From the NCBI RefSeq assembly GCF_016808335.1, contig NC_053145.1, positions 26,626,001 to 26,690,000 on the forward strand: a DNA stretch of 64,000 nucleotides, read 5' to 3'. The notes beneath the pieces are model-generated. The model did not search any database. It had not been told where the DNA came from and saw only the letters and a program-made list of their open reading frames with translations. The first letter of the stretch is position 1, and every line of letters begins with the position of its first letter. Made by a program: the position numbers and the translations under genes. This document shows, piece after piece, positions 34,521 through 46,330 of the stretch. This stretch comes from Panicum virgatum. Taxonomy: Eukaryota; Streptophyta; Magnoliopsida; Poales; Poaceae.

Positions 34521-34806
34521 TGACCTTTTCCCTTTTTTTCCCAAATCTAGTTTTGTTTGTTATATTTATTACTGTTTATTCTTTTATCATTGCTAAACGC
34601 ACTCAAGCTCTACAATACTATACGTTCATTGGTCATTTGTGTTCGTTTTCAGAGAATATTTGAAACTAACTAAAAGTGAAATGCGAGCATATAATTAAGC
34701 TAATTAGATGAACTAATATATTTACAAATTTACAAGCATCAAGACATAATGTTTAAAAATATTTACAAATGTACAAGTCATGTTTGTAGTCCAATTACTG
34801 GTCCCC

Positions 34807-37165
34807 TCAGGAGGTCGATGGAAGTCCTCTATGGATGTGACCGTCGTGGTAGAACTCGCCTCTAGGATCCAAGATCTCATTCAAAATGAATCCGGCGAGC
34901 TGCTCGCACACGGCGTTGATCCGATCAGTAGAGTAACATTCATCCCCCATTTGAGACACCTATCATTTAGAAAAAAAAGGATTAACATCATGTGCGTTAG
35001 TACAATTATGAAAATATACTAGTGAACGGTTTGGACGTACTCTCGTGTCTTCATCAGTAGCCTTCCCGCCTGGAGTCATGATGTGCAAGTAGTCGCATAC
35101 GTAGTACCCGCACCAATCAGTTCCTTGTTGTTGTCTCGCACACTTAAGGAGAAACAAATAAATTACTCAATTTAGAACAATTTGGGATTATATACTATAC
35201 TAGACAAATCTTTATGAATCAACATACCGGATAATCCATGTTAACGTTCAGTTCGGGCCTCCATTGACCACGTCCTTTGTTATTTTTCACAAATTTTTTC
35301 CAAACCCTGCGCTCAAAGTTAAGTTTGATATTCAGGAATTGTTATTAACAGAAAAAAGCTTTGATTGTGCAAACTGAACTTACCTGTTCAAGGGGTCTAG
35401 GATATGTTGGATTGCGGACTTTGGATTTCTCATTGAGTCAAAGACTATAAGATTGCCGGTCTCTACGGAAAGTATGAGTAAAATCCAATGATAACTGCGG
35501 ATATAGATAGGATATATACATACATGCATTAGACGACTTAGTATTTATTTAGTAATATAACAGAGGATTGAGTCGACCAAGGCTTACCCAAAGTTGTATG
35601 GTATGAATATATAGGATTTGTAATTTTGCCTAGTCAACTAATCGTACATGTTTTGGCACGTTTCCTTGTAATTTTCGTTGAGCACTTTCTGGTTGACTAG
35701 CAAAGGAGACATGAAGCCGATCTGATGGTGCCATCCATGTTTTCGGCTTCTTTGGGTCTCCTGTCTAAACGATACAATAGAAATTTTATAATGCACACAT
35801 ATAATTATGTTCTTGTTAACAAAAAGTATTAATGTAGAGGTAAGTGATACTTACAAAACCCAAATGGTGATGATAGAGGTGTCGAGGGCTTGTCGATGGT
35901 AAATGTGATATAAATTTTCGAAGTACACCCAGAAGTTCCTCCTCCCAGCGGAAGAAATCATGGTCATGATACTTGACTCCAAACATTTTCCCTTGGTCAT
36001 TCGACATTCGCAGGTGCCATCTATGCAAATTGAACATCTGCGTGCCTAGAATTTTCTCCTCTTCCTCAGTGACAAAAGGTTTTCCATGCTGGATGCACAG
36101 TTGCTGCGTCGCTGAGAGACCGGGCTTATCACAACATCCGGGTGCGACCCAGCAGTGCCCCTTTGGCTCAGAGCTAGCTGCACTACCTTATTGACCCTGG
36201 CGTCCATCTGAGATTCCAAGGACGCAACCTTCCTTGTCATCTCTTCTTGCATGGCACGAAGTTTCTCTTCCTGTTCGGCTTTGCTCTTTCGGTGAGTCTT
36301 GTAAGAGGAATCTCCGGCCCAAGCAACTTTCCATGGGACCACGCCGATGCCGCGGGCTCATCCTGGTGTTCCAGATTCTTTAATGCCCTTGTCAACTCAT
36401 CATTCTCCCTTTGAGGCTGGAATGTTCCTTGTTGGGTCTCATCTATTGCAGCGACTAGATCGCGGGACACTTCTTGCATATGCTCAGGCACGACCAAATT
36501 TCCATCCAACTGGTTTAGTGTCACGCCATTAGCAAATAACCACCACTTGGATCTATCGGGCCAATCCCAAGTCGTCGGCCTAATGCCTCTATCCATAAGG
36601 TCCTGCTCCATCTTCTGCCATTTTTTATTGACTTCTTGTACCCGGCAACCCCAAGGTGGTGGCTGTACTTCTTATTTGCTGCATTCACCTTGACCTGTTC
36701 GGATTTTTCTTGGGCTTCCTCTGATAGTTTGTATTGTTTGAACTCCTCCCAGTATGGGTTAACCTGAGGAAGATCGTCCCAGTTCGGCTCCTTATCCTTC
36801 TTGATGTAATTGATGTACAACTTCTTCTTGAAAGTTGCAAAGGCAAGGGCCATCTTTTTCAAGGCAAATTTCTTCACAAGTTCTTGGTCAACTCCTTCAG
36901 GAAGAGTGAACATATCCTTGAGTTCTGCCCATAGCATTTCCTTCTGATGTGCAGGCACGGTGTGTTGCTGTTCTTTGGGTTTGCTCGTTTTCCAGAGTCT
37001 TGTGGTGGTCGGAATTCTTGCCCGAACAATAACCCCACATTGGTTGACAAATTTTGTGCTAGCAGCCTCTGGAGCACTTGGACAGCCCTCTGTGTCCACT
37101 TCTGTGACGACTTGTCTTCCCTCCATTTTCTTGGTTGGCCGGCGTCTCCCTTTTGACTGGCTCAA
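34807..37165 (-). pseudogene. CACTA tnpA-like gene with Ulp1 (C48) protease domain
   Basis: The N-terminal part (37165-36237) resembles plant CACTA Transposase_24-type proteins, followed by a coiled coil (36290-36200, KAEQEEKLRAMQEEM). The C-terminal part is a Ulp1-type SUMO-protease fold with His in HWILLI (codon 35488-35490), Asp in FDSMRNP (35437-35439) and Cys in GTDWCGYYVC (35110-35112). Four introns with GT-AG borders (35495-35587, 35307-35383, 35143-35227, 34960-35040) join these exons in frame to a stop at 34807-34809. Breaks: frameshifts in the T run 36621-36626 and near 36350, and an in-frame TAG at 35638-35640. Upstream exons and the promoter may reach 40037. Confidence 0.75.
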
Positions 37166-37544
37166 CGAAGTCGATGCAGGAGGTCGACTAAATTACAGAA
37201 AAGATATGCTAATCGCAAAACTAATCTACCGATGTCACCATGCATATAGTTTTAAGATTCAGTACTGGAACATGCTGCTGTTGATTGGGCGGTGGCGCAA
37301 AGTCATCATCTTCTTCATCGGCATCTCCAGACATATTCAGGAACGAATCAGCTGTCTGAGCATCTTCTTCAGCGATTGGCTAGGTGATGTTGGCCCTCGT
37401 ATCTTCATTTATTGCGTCCAACATGTATTGCTCGGCGACCTCGTCATCACCGAAGGGGTCCATCCTTAACTGAAACCGTAAAAATGTGTTAGAGTATGTG
37501 TCCATTCTTAAATGAAGTAGGAGAATTCAATTCTTTGAACAAAT

Positions 37545-37760
37545 ATGTGTGTTTGAGAGAGAGAGTGTGTGTATGTTAGAGGGACAGAGAAAGAGAGAGA
37601 GAGTGTGTGTGAGAGAGAGAGAGAGAGAGAGTGTGTGTGTGTGTGTTAGTGGGAGAAAGAGAGAGTGAGTGTGTGTGTGAGTGAGTGAGTGAGTGTGTGT
37701 GTGAGAGAGAGAAAGTGTGTGTGTGTGTGTGTGCGTGTGTGTGAGCGAGAGAGTGAGGGT
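37545..37760. repeat. GT/GA microsatellite
   Basis: Mixed (GT)n, (GA)n and GAGT runs. The ORF predicted on the opposite strand (Leu/Ser/His/Thr-rich) is an artefact of this repeat. Confidence 0.95.
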
Positions 37761-37979
37761 CGGTGACAAGGAGACAATGAGAGGTGCAAGTGTTTTATAG
37801 CAGGGAGAGAGTGAGAGACCGAGTGTGTGAGAGGAGATAGAGAGAAGTCGGGTGTGAGAAAAGAAGCGAGAGGTCGGGTGTGTGATCGAAGGAGACTGCG
37901 AGAGTTTGCGCGTGTTTGCGTGAGTTAGTTGAAATGAAAGTACAAAAATTCACTATATAAGGACATGCACATCTCATAA

Positions 37980-38412
37980 TTGACACATTTGAATTAAGAA
38001 TTCAGAATTACATAATTGACATTTACATTGAATAAGGACATGGATATTTACATCTCATAATTGACATAGAAATACACTTGTAAAGAAAAAGTAATTAAAG
38101 GAAATACTATATCCATAATTCAATTCTAAGAATATCCATAATTGAATTCTAAGAAATATCTCTATAAGAAATATTCTCTATAATTCTCTATAATTCTAGT
38201 TCTATAATTCACTATATAATTCTAAGAAATATATCTATAACAAATATTCTCTATAATTCTAGTTCTATAATTCTCTATAATTCACTATATAATTTTAAGA
38301 AATATATCTATAACAAATATTCTCTATAATTCTTTATAATTCTAGTTCTGTAATTCTCTATAATTCACTATATAATTCTAAGAAATATCTCTATAAGAAA
38401 TTTCTAGTAGTG
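37980..38412. repeat. AT-rich short repeats ending in a CACTA terminus-like sequence
   Basis: Degenerate repeats of TCTATAATTC and TAAGAAATATCTCTATAA fill 38110-38400. TTTCTAGTAGTG (38401-38412) is the exact inverse of the first 12 bases of the left CACTA terminus. Flanking triplets differ (TGT at left, AGT here) and no subterminal motifs lie inside it. Confidence 0.6.
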
Positions 38413-39290
38413 AGTAAGCCTTAGAAAAATTATCAACCCTAATGTCCATTAAAATTCGTAAGCTATATATTCATCTTGTAACATGCATATTTATTTGAGT
38501 TGTAACTTATCATGCATCATATCCCAAACTTTTACCATAGCCTCTTGGTAAAAATATTAGATCATGGTGAAAGTTTCATGGTTAGAAATGTAGTAGAACT
38601 ACCAGAAATAAAATAACAAAATCATCCATATGACAGCATGGTAATTTAGTACCTCTTGTTCTAACCATTATCTGATGCTCCTAATTTTCAGGCAGGCTAA
38701 TATCACTAAAAGCAAGCACTGGAATAAAACTTAGCTTTTCCCTACTAGAGGAACTATTTGTACTAATTAAATAGCATCTAATCAAGATCTAATGGAATAT
38801 ATAGTCACAATGTTCAAAAAAAATTCAAACTTTTGCATTGGTGTTCTTTTAGTGCTATAAGAGCATGGAAAAAGTTTCATTCACAGCACTGGAGCAGATC
38901 AACCAGCAATAAATCCTTAAGTTTATTACTAGATCTAACAAGGTGTGGGTTTTCATCTAGCTAGAGCTGTCCATTGGTGTTCCAAATTTTGCACAGAGCC
39001 ATTCTTGGCATGGAGCATAACATATCCAAAAATCAGTTATAGTTCACAAGTAGAACTCCTAGAACATTTATCCCTTATTTATTCTTTCGTTTAACATACA
39101 ATTAAAACTATTCGATTTCAGCCAAAGTGGATATATACAAAGTTGTAGAATCTTTTCAGAGAGTCCAAAACATTTGAGTTTGCATTTTTCTGATTTTTCC
39201 TCCATTTGATATCGATTTTACAAGTTCACAGGTTTGAATTTAGAAAGTTTCTTGAAATCTTTACATTTCAGCCCCTAGATCTAACACTTG
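38413..39290 (-). other. CACTA interior, AT-rich, resembling part of LTR H
   Basis: No coding seen. The segment 39010-39290 (CATATCCAAAAATCA, TAGAACTCCT, TTTGCATTTTTCTGATTTTTC) follows the same order as 61625-61880 in LTR H. It may be intron sequence of the tnpA-like gene or a captured fragment. Confidence 0.45.
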
Positions 39291-40037
39291 GGTCCTTTTT
39301 ATTTGCAGATATGCCCTTGGTTGCCGGAGCTCGAGCAGAGCTTCCCTTTCCAGCGATGTTCCGGCGAGGATAGGCCTCGGCGGCGTGTTCTGGGTAGGGG
39401 ATACGCAAGAGGGACTCCAAGCGCACCTTCTGGTGCTCGGGGTTGAGGTCGGGGAGGATAGGAACGGCGGCTCGACGTCGGGCGGCGGCGCACCGGCGGC
39501 GGAGTTGACGGCGAAGCTACTCCGGTGGCTCGGGATGACTTGGCGGCGTCGGCGTCGAGGGTCCTGGCGCTGGTGGCGCGCAGGGGACAATCTCACGGCG
39601 ACGACGAGGCGGCGCGCAGGGTAGGGGGCGGCGGCGTCGAGGCAGACGGCGGTGAAGGGGCGGCGGCGTAGGGCGGGTTCAGCGCCGTTGAGGAGGAGGC
39701 GCGGGGTCGTCGAATGCGGCCGGGGCACGTCGTTCTAGGTGGAGAGGGCGGTGGCGTTGAGGTGGAGGTGGCGGCTGTGTTGAGGTAGAGGGGCGGCGGC
39801 GCACCTGTACGGGTGCGGCCGCGCGGGGACGTCGAGGAGGGGGCGTCGAGGAGGAGGCGCTTCGGTGGAGGAGTGGGCGGCGGTGGCGTCGAGGATGCGC
39901 GGCGATGGACGACCGGGCGGCGGCGGTGGACAATCATCGGAGGGGGCGACGGCGACGTCGAGGATCGGGGGCGTCGAGAGGGCCGGCAGTGAAAGGGAGA
40001 AGTGAGGAAGAAGAGAGAACAGGGCACATTTTTTATA
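39290..40037 (-). promoter_or_regulatory. GC-rich leader and TATA box of the CACTA tnpA-like unit
   Basis: A TATAAAA box on the minus strand (40031-40037) lies between the subterminal cluster and a very GC-rich tract with (GGC)n character (39300-40000). The arrangement matches the promoter and GC-rich first exon of En/Spm elements. Overlapping Pro/Arg/Ser-rich ORFs on both strands are composition artefacts. Confidence 0.5.
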
Positions 40038-40040
40038 CTA

Positions 40041-40410
40041 TCGAGCCTTTGGCACCGGGTGAAAACACCACCCGGTGCCAAAAAGGTCCTAAGGTACCGG
40101 TTGGTAGACCACCCGGTGCCAATGAAGAGCCATAGGCACCGGGTGGAGATATCACCTAGTGCCAAAAGCCTCAACGGGCAGGAAATGAAAAGGGTCTAAG
40201 GCACCGGTTGGAATCAAAAAACCGGTGCCTTATGCTCTTTTCAGAAGTACTTTAGATGTTTTGCCGCCTTAAAACTAGAAATCACAACATAGCTCAATGG
40301 AAAGCCAAAGATATTTATTCGCCGCGGCCCGGGTTCGACTCCAGGTCACCCATTTTCTTTTGTCCAAAGACATTGGCACCGGTTGAAAATGTCAACCGGT
40401 GCCAATAAGT
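40041..40410. repeat. CACTA subterminal repeat cluster, middle
   Basis: Repeated GGCACCGGGTG/CACCCGGTGCC and GGCACCGGTTG/CAACCGGTGCC pairs occur here, as at 34300-34520 and 44885-45160. No terminal inverted repeat follows; AT-rich tandem repeats begin at 40424. Confidence 0.8.
40290..40342 (+). ncRNA. tRNA-like Pol III A and B boxes in CACTA end
   Basis: TAGCTCAATGG (40290-40300) fits the A-box consensus TRGYNNARNNG and GGTTCGACTCC (40332-40342) fits the B-box consensus GGTTCGANTCC at tRNA-like spacing. It lies within the subterminal cluster. It is not a complete tRNA gene. Confidence 0.6.
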
Positions 40411-40423
40411 TTTACTGAAAATT

Positions 40424-41055
40424 GCATAATACATCTTTTAAATGCACAATAAATTATTTAAATACATAATAAATCAGATAATTGCATAATAATTCTTTTG
40501 ATTACATAATAAATCATTTAAATTCATAATAAATCAGATAATTGCAAAATAAATCATTTAAATGCATAATAATTCTTTTAATAACATAATAATTCATTTC
40601 AGTGCTTAATAAATCATTTAAATGTATAATAAATTAGATAATTGCATAATAAATCATTTAAATGCATAATAAATCAGATAATTGCATAATAAATCATTTA
40701 AATGCATAATAAATCAAATAATTGCATAATAATTCATTTAATTACATAATAAATCATTTCAACGCATAATAAATCAGTTAATTGCATAATAAATCATTTC
40801 AGTGCATAATGAATCATTTAAATACATAATAAATCAAAGAATTGCATAATAAATCATTTAAATGCATAATAAATCAGATAATTGCATAATAAATCATTTA
40901 AATGCATAATAAATAGTATAAATCCATAATAATTCTATTAGTTATATAATAAATAATTTAAATGCATAATAAATCTAATAATTGCATAATAAATGATTTA
41001 AATGCACAATAAAGTGGATAATTGCATAATAAATCTGATAATTGCCATAAGCAAT
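40424..41055. repeat. AT-rich tandem repeat, 20-bp unit with 40-bp alternation
   Basis: Alternating CATAATAAATCATTTAAATG and CATAATAAATCAGATAATTG units fill about 630 bp, roughly 31 copies. They lie just after (in sense) the tnpD-like gene. Confidence 0.92.
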
Positions 41056-41162
41056 CATAGATAATCATTAATATCATGTTCACGGGAAATATTACAAGAC
41101 ATAATCATTCAACTAAGGGAATATTAATGATGGTTCGCTTTACAATCGTCCCTTCATTATGA

Positions 41163-44100
41163 TCATGACGTGCGTACAGGAGCCTCCTCTTCGGCTAAAA
41201 GAATACTTGTGTCAACCACCACTGCGAACGGAGTCATATCTTCAACCTTATTGTATTCTTCTTCATCTGTGACATCGTCGACTCCCACAATTTTTCTTTT
41301 TCCTGCCAGAACAATATGGCGCTTTGGCTCATCTCCGGCACCTACAAATCTTGATTTATTCCTGGACTTGTCCTTTCTCGGTTTGCTAGACATGTCCTGC
41401 ACATAGAAAACTTGAGTGACATCTTTAGCTAGGACGAATGGTTCGTCTTGATAGCCAAGCTCTTTGAGGTCTACCGTTGTCATTCCGTACTCGTCGATAT
41501 CGACACCTTTTCCTGTGAGTTTAACCCATTGACAACGAAATAGAGGTATTTTCAATGGCCCATAGTCGAGTTCCCAGATCTCTTCAATGTAACCAAAATA
41601 TGAGTTCGTTTGGCCACTAGAGTCGGTGGCATCTATACGGACACCACTATTTTGATTGGTGCTCTTGTTATCTTGGGCTCTTGTATAAAATGTGTAACCA
41701 TTAATTTCATATCCTTGGTATATCAAGATTGAATTTACCGGACCCCTGGCCAGCCAAGCTAGCTGCTCATGAATTTGATCGTTAGCCATGACTTCCTTCT
41801 GCAACCAGGTGGCGAATGTATCATTATGATGTTTTGTAATCCATGTCTCAGACTTCAAAGGGTATATGCTTCGCACAATTTGCATGTGCTCCTCCATGTA
41901 TGGAGCCACCAAGGTTGATTGTTGCAGAACTGTGAGATGTGCTTTGCTCAACGTGGCAAGATCTGTGGCATTTACTGATTTTCTTCCAAGTGTGCCCTTT
42001 CCAATCAGCCGCCCCTCATGACGTGATACTAGAATCCCAATTGGGCAGAGTTCTTGCCACATAGTCAACACAAAACTCAATGACCTCCTCTGTGACGTAA
42101 CCCTTCGCAATGCTTCCTTCTGGACGAGCCCGATTACGAACGTATTTATTTAGGACTGCAAAGTATCGTTCAAAAGGGAACATATTATGAATGAAAACAG
42201 GACCGAGAATACCAATCTCTTTGACCAGGTGAACTAGAAGATGCATCATAATGTTGAAGAATGATGGAGGAAATATCATTTCAAGACTGACTAAACTTTG
42301 GACAACATCCTCTTGTAGCCTGCTTAAACTCGATGGATCGATTGCCTTCTAAGAAATTGTGTTGAGAAAGGTGCATAGCTTTATGATTATTGCTCTAACA
42401 TTAGCTGGTAGAATACCTCTAAGTGCAACTGGAATCAATTGCGTCATCAACACGTGACAGTCATGGGACTTTACGTGTGCGAATTTCTTCTCTTTCAAGT
42501 TCAGTAGCCTCTTTATATTTGAAAGTAGCCTGATGGAACCTTGATACTGTTCAAACAGTCGAACATACTTTGCTTCTCTTCCTTACTAAGAGTGTAGCAT
42601 GCAAGACCTAGATAAAGACATACTTTATCCCTTTTTTCTGGATGTAGGGCGGCCCGTTGTTTCATACAGTTGAAGATCTTCGCCGCGCTTCCAATGTATC
42701 CTTTGCCTTACCGTAGACACCAAGGAAGCCTAGAAGGTTCACACAAATATTTTTTGTTAGGTGCATCACATCAATTGCATGGCGGATGTCTAAGACTTCC
42801 CAATAAGGTAACTCCCAAAAAATACTCTTCTTCTTCCACATAGGTGCACGTCCGTCATCACTCTGCACTGATCTGCTGCTGGGTCCTTTTCCGAATACTA
42901 CTTTTATATCTTTGACCATTTCAAACACCATTTTCCCACAACGGTGCCTAGGCTTGGTACGATGATCTGCCTTTCCATCGTAGTGAGCATGCCTCCTCCT
43001 TAATGGGTGCTTGATCGGAAGAAATCGACGATGACCCATATACACGATCTTCCTACAGTGCTTGAGGTACATGCTGTCGGTTTCTTCTAAACAATGGGTG
43101 CATGCCCTATAACCCTTATTGGATTGTCCAGAGAGGTTACTTAGTGCTGGCCAATCGTTGATGGTTATGAAAAGCAATGCACGAAGGTTAAAATGATCCT
43201 CTGCGTGCACATCCCACATACGAACACCCTCCTCTTTCCACAACAATAGAAGATCCTCAATCAGTGGTTTCAGATACACATCTATGTCGTTACCGGGTTG
43301 CTTCGGGCCGGGGATAAGCACCGGCATCATAATGAATTTCCGCTTCATACACAACCAGGGAGGAAGGTTGTATATACAGAGTGTCACAGGCCAGGTACTA
43401 TGGCCACTGCTCTGCTCACCGAAAGGATTCATGCCATCCGTACTTAAGCCGAATCTTATATTCCTCGCATCATTTGCAAATATTGGGAATGTTCTGTCTA
43501 CTTTTCTCCACTGCGACCCATCAGCGGGGTGTCTCAACATATTGTCTTGCTTACGTTCTTCTTTATGCCAACGCATCAATTTAGCATTCGTTTTGTTCAT
43601 GAACAAATATTTCAGACTTGGTATTAGAGGAAAATACCACATCACCTTGGCAGGCACCTTCTTCTTGACACGCATCCCCTCAACGTCGCCTGAATCATCT
43701 CGAGGGATCTTATACCGACATGCGTTGCATACAGGGCATGAATCCAAATTTTCATACTCACCTCGATATAGGATGCAGTCATTAGGACAAGCATGTATCT
43801 TCTGTGCCTCTAATCCTAAATGACAAACAACTTTTTTGCCTCGTATGTTGTCTCCGGCAAGGTGTTACCCTCAGAGAGTAAGTTTTTTATAAGTTTCAGG
43901 CAACTCCTCGAATCCCTTGTCAGACAAACCATTTGATGCCTTCCATTGCAATAATTCCAATGTGGTACCCAACTTCTTTTGGTCTTGACTGCAATCAGGG
44001 TACAACAATATTCTGTAGTCCTCCAACATATGCTTCAGATCTCTCGATTCCTTTCCTGTTTCGCAACCTTCCTCAGCTTCGCGCAGCATCTGACCAAGAT

Positions 44101-44515
44101 CATCTTCTACAACGTATCCTTCAGTATCTTCTTCAAGCTCACCCATTGCAGTGTCATTGAAAAAGGAATTATAATTGGCTGCAAAGTCAGGAATCCTATC
44201 CTCTTCTTCTACATTATTATCCAGCACAATTCCTCTTTCGCCATGCTTGGTCCAAACATAGTAGTTCGGCATGAAACCACTATTGAACAAGTGACTATGG
44301 ATGGTTCTTGATGATGAGTAATCCTTCTCATTCTTACAGAATTTGCATGGACAACGAACGAAACCGGCATACTTATGTTTCTCGGCCGCTTCTATGAATT
44401 CAAGCACACCATCCATGAACTCCTTTGAACGCCGGTCGGCCATGTACATCCATTGCCGACTCATCTGGGTCCACAATACATTTATATACATCATTGTACT
44501 GTACAAATAGTTCAT
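41163..44515 (-). pseudogene. CACTA tnpD/tnp2-like transposase
   Basis: This would be the catalytic transposase. In sense: a transposase-associated domain (WMYMADRRSKEFMDGVLEFI .. CPCKFCKN, about 44460-44320), an acidic linker, the Transposase_21 (tnp2) domain (43747-42662, with CPVCNACRYKIP, PPWLCMKRKFIMMPVLIPGP and DVMHLTKNICVNLLGFLGVY), a DUF4218-like part (about 42300-42000, PPSFFNIMMHLLVHL) and a DUF4216-like part (about 41650-41400). Breaks: frameshifts near 43880, 43845, 42690 and 42055 and an in-frame TAG at 42349-42351. The length is normal for the family, so it is a decayed rather than truncated copy. Confidence 0.88.
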
Positions 44516-44876
44516 TCATACTACCAATTTATAACAATATATTTATATAATTGATAATGCATATAACTATAATAAATAGATACTATTCACTTATCAAAAA
44601 AATTGATAAAACATATAAATACAATAATTTGATAGTATTCAAATATCAAATAAATTGATAGCGCATATAACTACAATAAGATGCTACAAATAAAAATAAT
44701 TATCACATGTATAAACTAAATCAAGTAATAACTGTTTCTAAAAATTAAATGCTAAGTTATAAAGAAAAATAACTAACCTTTTTTTCAAAAAAAAAACAAA
44801 AATTTGCCTCCCCTCACCTCAATCAGCTGCCATGAACAGTGAGTTCACGGCAGCTTGAGGGGGGGAGGGGCTGGGG
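44516..44876 (-). other. upstream leader region of tnpD-like gene
   Basis: AT-rich to 44790, then a palindrome-like segment (AGCTGCCATGAACAGTGAG.. with its inverse GTTCACGGCAGCT, 44825-44857). No coding. Confidence 0.5.
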
Positions 44877-45160
44877 TATTTATAGGCTCGGACCAAAGAC
44901 ACCGGTTGGTTTCAATGACCCGGTGCTAAATTTTATTCAATAACACCGGGTCAAGGCACCAACCGGTGCCTTAGGCCGGAGCTCCTGGCAGCTGCCACGT
45001 TTCATCACCATAGGAACCGGTTATTACCATCAACCGGTGCCTATAGCGCCACTTTCATTTGGTACCGGGTGGTGGTTCAAACCAGTTCCTATGCTGACGC
45101 ATTGTAACCGGTTGGAACCACCACCTGGTGCCAATTGTCCTCCACTAGGTCAGTCGAAGG
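44877..45160 (-). promoter_or_regulatory. TATA box and right subterminal cluster of the tnpD-like gene
   Basis: TATAAATA on the minus strand (44877-44884) is followed upstream by GACACCGGTTGG, CACCAACCGGTGCC, GGAACCGGTT and CAACCGGTGCC motifs. This matches the promoter end of a CACTA element. Confidence 0.65.
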
Positions 45161-45180
45161 CCAAAGATACCAGCTGCTGT

Positions 45181-46286
45181 TGTGCGAGAGGCTGGAAAGG
45201 GAAGAATGCATGTGCATGTATCGACAAACAAGAGGCAAGGCTCCCGCACGGTGGTTTCCATAATTAATACGGGTGATGATTTGATTAAAATAAAGGAAAG
45301 AGAGGCTACGGCTTGGATGAATGGACCATGCGAGGAGTCTGGTTAATCACGCATGTGAGATTGCCTTATTGTGGACGGATCGGCGAGGATGCTTCATTTT
45401 CAAGGATTCTGTAGAAAGGAAATTAGAGTCCATGTATCTTAGTATAGTCCATGTATCTTAGTATTAGTTTGTTTAGATATTTCTTCTTTATCAAGTTTGG
45501 TATGTCGTGACCGGCTAGATTGCCTAGGCTATAAACATGTACTCCCATCCATTGTGAAAGATTTGTCATATGACCAATAAACAAACCCTACTTTTTCCTT
45601 GCAATTTACTTCTCTTTCGGCGGGTTCGCTATTTTCTTTTCTCTGCGAGCTCTTTCAATTTGATCAAAGACGCCTCACATTCGAGCGACTTGATCTGTTG
45701 GTAAGTTTTCATTTACCGAATAAATCTGAGCTTTAGCTTCCGGGTGCATCGCTGTTGCTTCGTTTAGATCTATTCAAAAATTATTGAATTCATCTAGACT
45801 TTGATCTCTGGCACATCGCTGTTTTCTCATCTAGATTTATTCACAATTCATCCGGCTTAGCAATCTGTTTAATCGGCTATCAGTTCCTTTGTTGTAGCGT
45901 TAGATTTTGAAAAGCTGGTTAGATCGGTTATAAGCTTAGCTTTGTCAGATCCACACATTCGTGGGTTTGTGCATTATTATCTGGCACGTGTCGACTTTAG
46001 ATATAGCCGTCAGTTGCTACCTATATTGGCAGCTTCTTGCCGATATCCCACAGATCGCTTTTAATACTTGTTTATCCGTTCGATCTATTGTTTTCTGTAT
46101 CGGCAGCTCATTGCCGATACACTGCGTGAGGGTTATTCGGAAATCCAGCCGATACACCCTCGAATTTAATGTTTGCCTTGTTTTCTTGTTAATCAACAGG
46201 TAAGATTGACTGGCACGCTTGGTTTGTATTCTGAAGCTTGGCGAACAGTGTCTTCAGATTCCAGTGTGTTGATTTTTGCGTCAACA
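45181..46286 (+). repeat. element C 5' LTR, 5'-truncated
   Basis: Matches 52241-53329 of the 3' LTR with a few per cent divergence. It ends GCGTCAACA at 46286. The first 382 bp found in the 3' LTR are absent. Confidence 0.92.
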
Positions 46287-46293
46287 CATCTTT

Positions 46294-46311
46294 TGGCACA
46301 TCCGGTGGGAC
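46294..46311 (+). other. element C primer binding site-like sequence
   Basis: TGGCACATCCGGTGGGAC lies 7 bases after the LTR. It differs from the TGGCGCCGTTGCC site of D, E and G. The tRNA is not identified. Confidence 0.55.
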
Positions 46312-46330
46312 ACGTAGTGGAATTATCATC

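Larger units (their letters stand above)
34285..45180 (-). mobile_element. CACTA (En/Spm) block, possibly two elements, right end lost
   Basis: The left end CACTACTAGAAAACAGG at 34285 is a canonical CACTA terminus, preceded by TGT. Subterminal repeats built on CAACCGGTGCC/GGCACCGGTTG occur in three clusters (34300-34520, 40041-40410, 44885-45160). Two leftward genes are present: tnpD-like (41163-44515) and tnpA/Ulp1-like (34807-37165), each downstream of a subterminal cluster with a TATA box. A second terminus-like TTTCTAGTAGTG lies at 38401-38412. No right terminus is seen at 45180, where truncated LTR C starts. One large element or two joined or nested elements remain possible. Confidence 0.75.

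Noticed and set aside
37527..37769. ORF rich in Thr, His, Leu and Ser
   Set aside because: Direct translation of a GT/GA microsatellite.
39261..40174. Pro/Arg/Ser-rich ORFs on the minus strand
   Set aside because: Low-complexity translation of a GGC-rich tract next to a CACTA promoter end. Treated as leader, not as a host gene.
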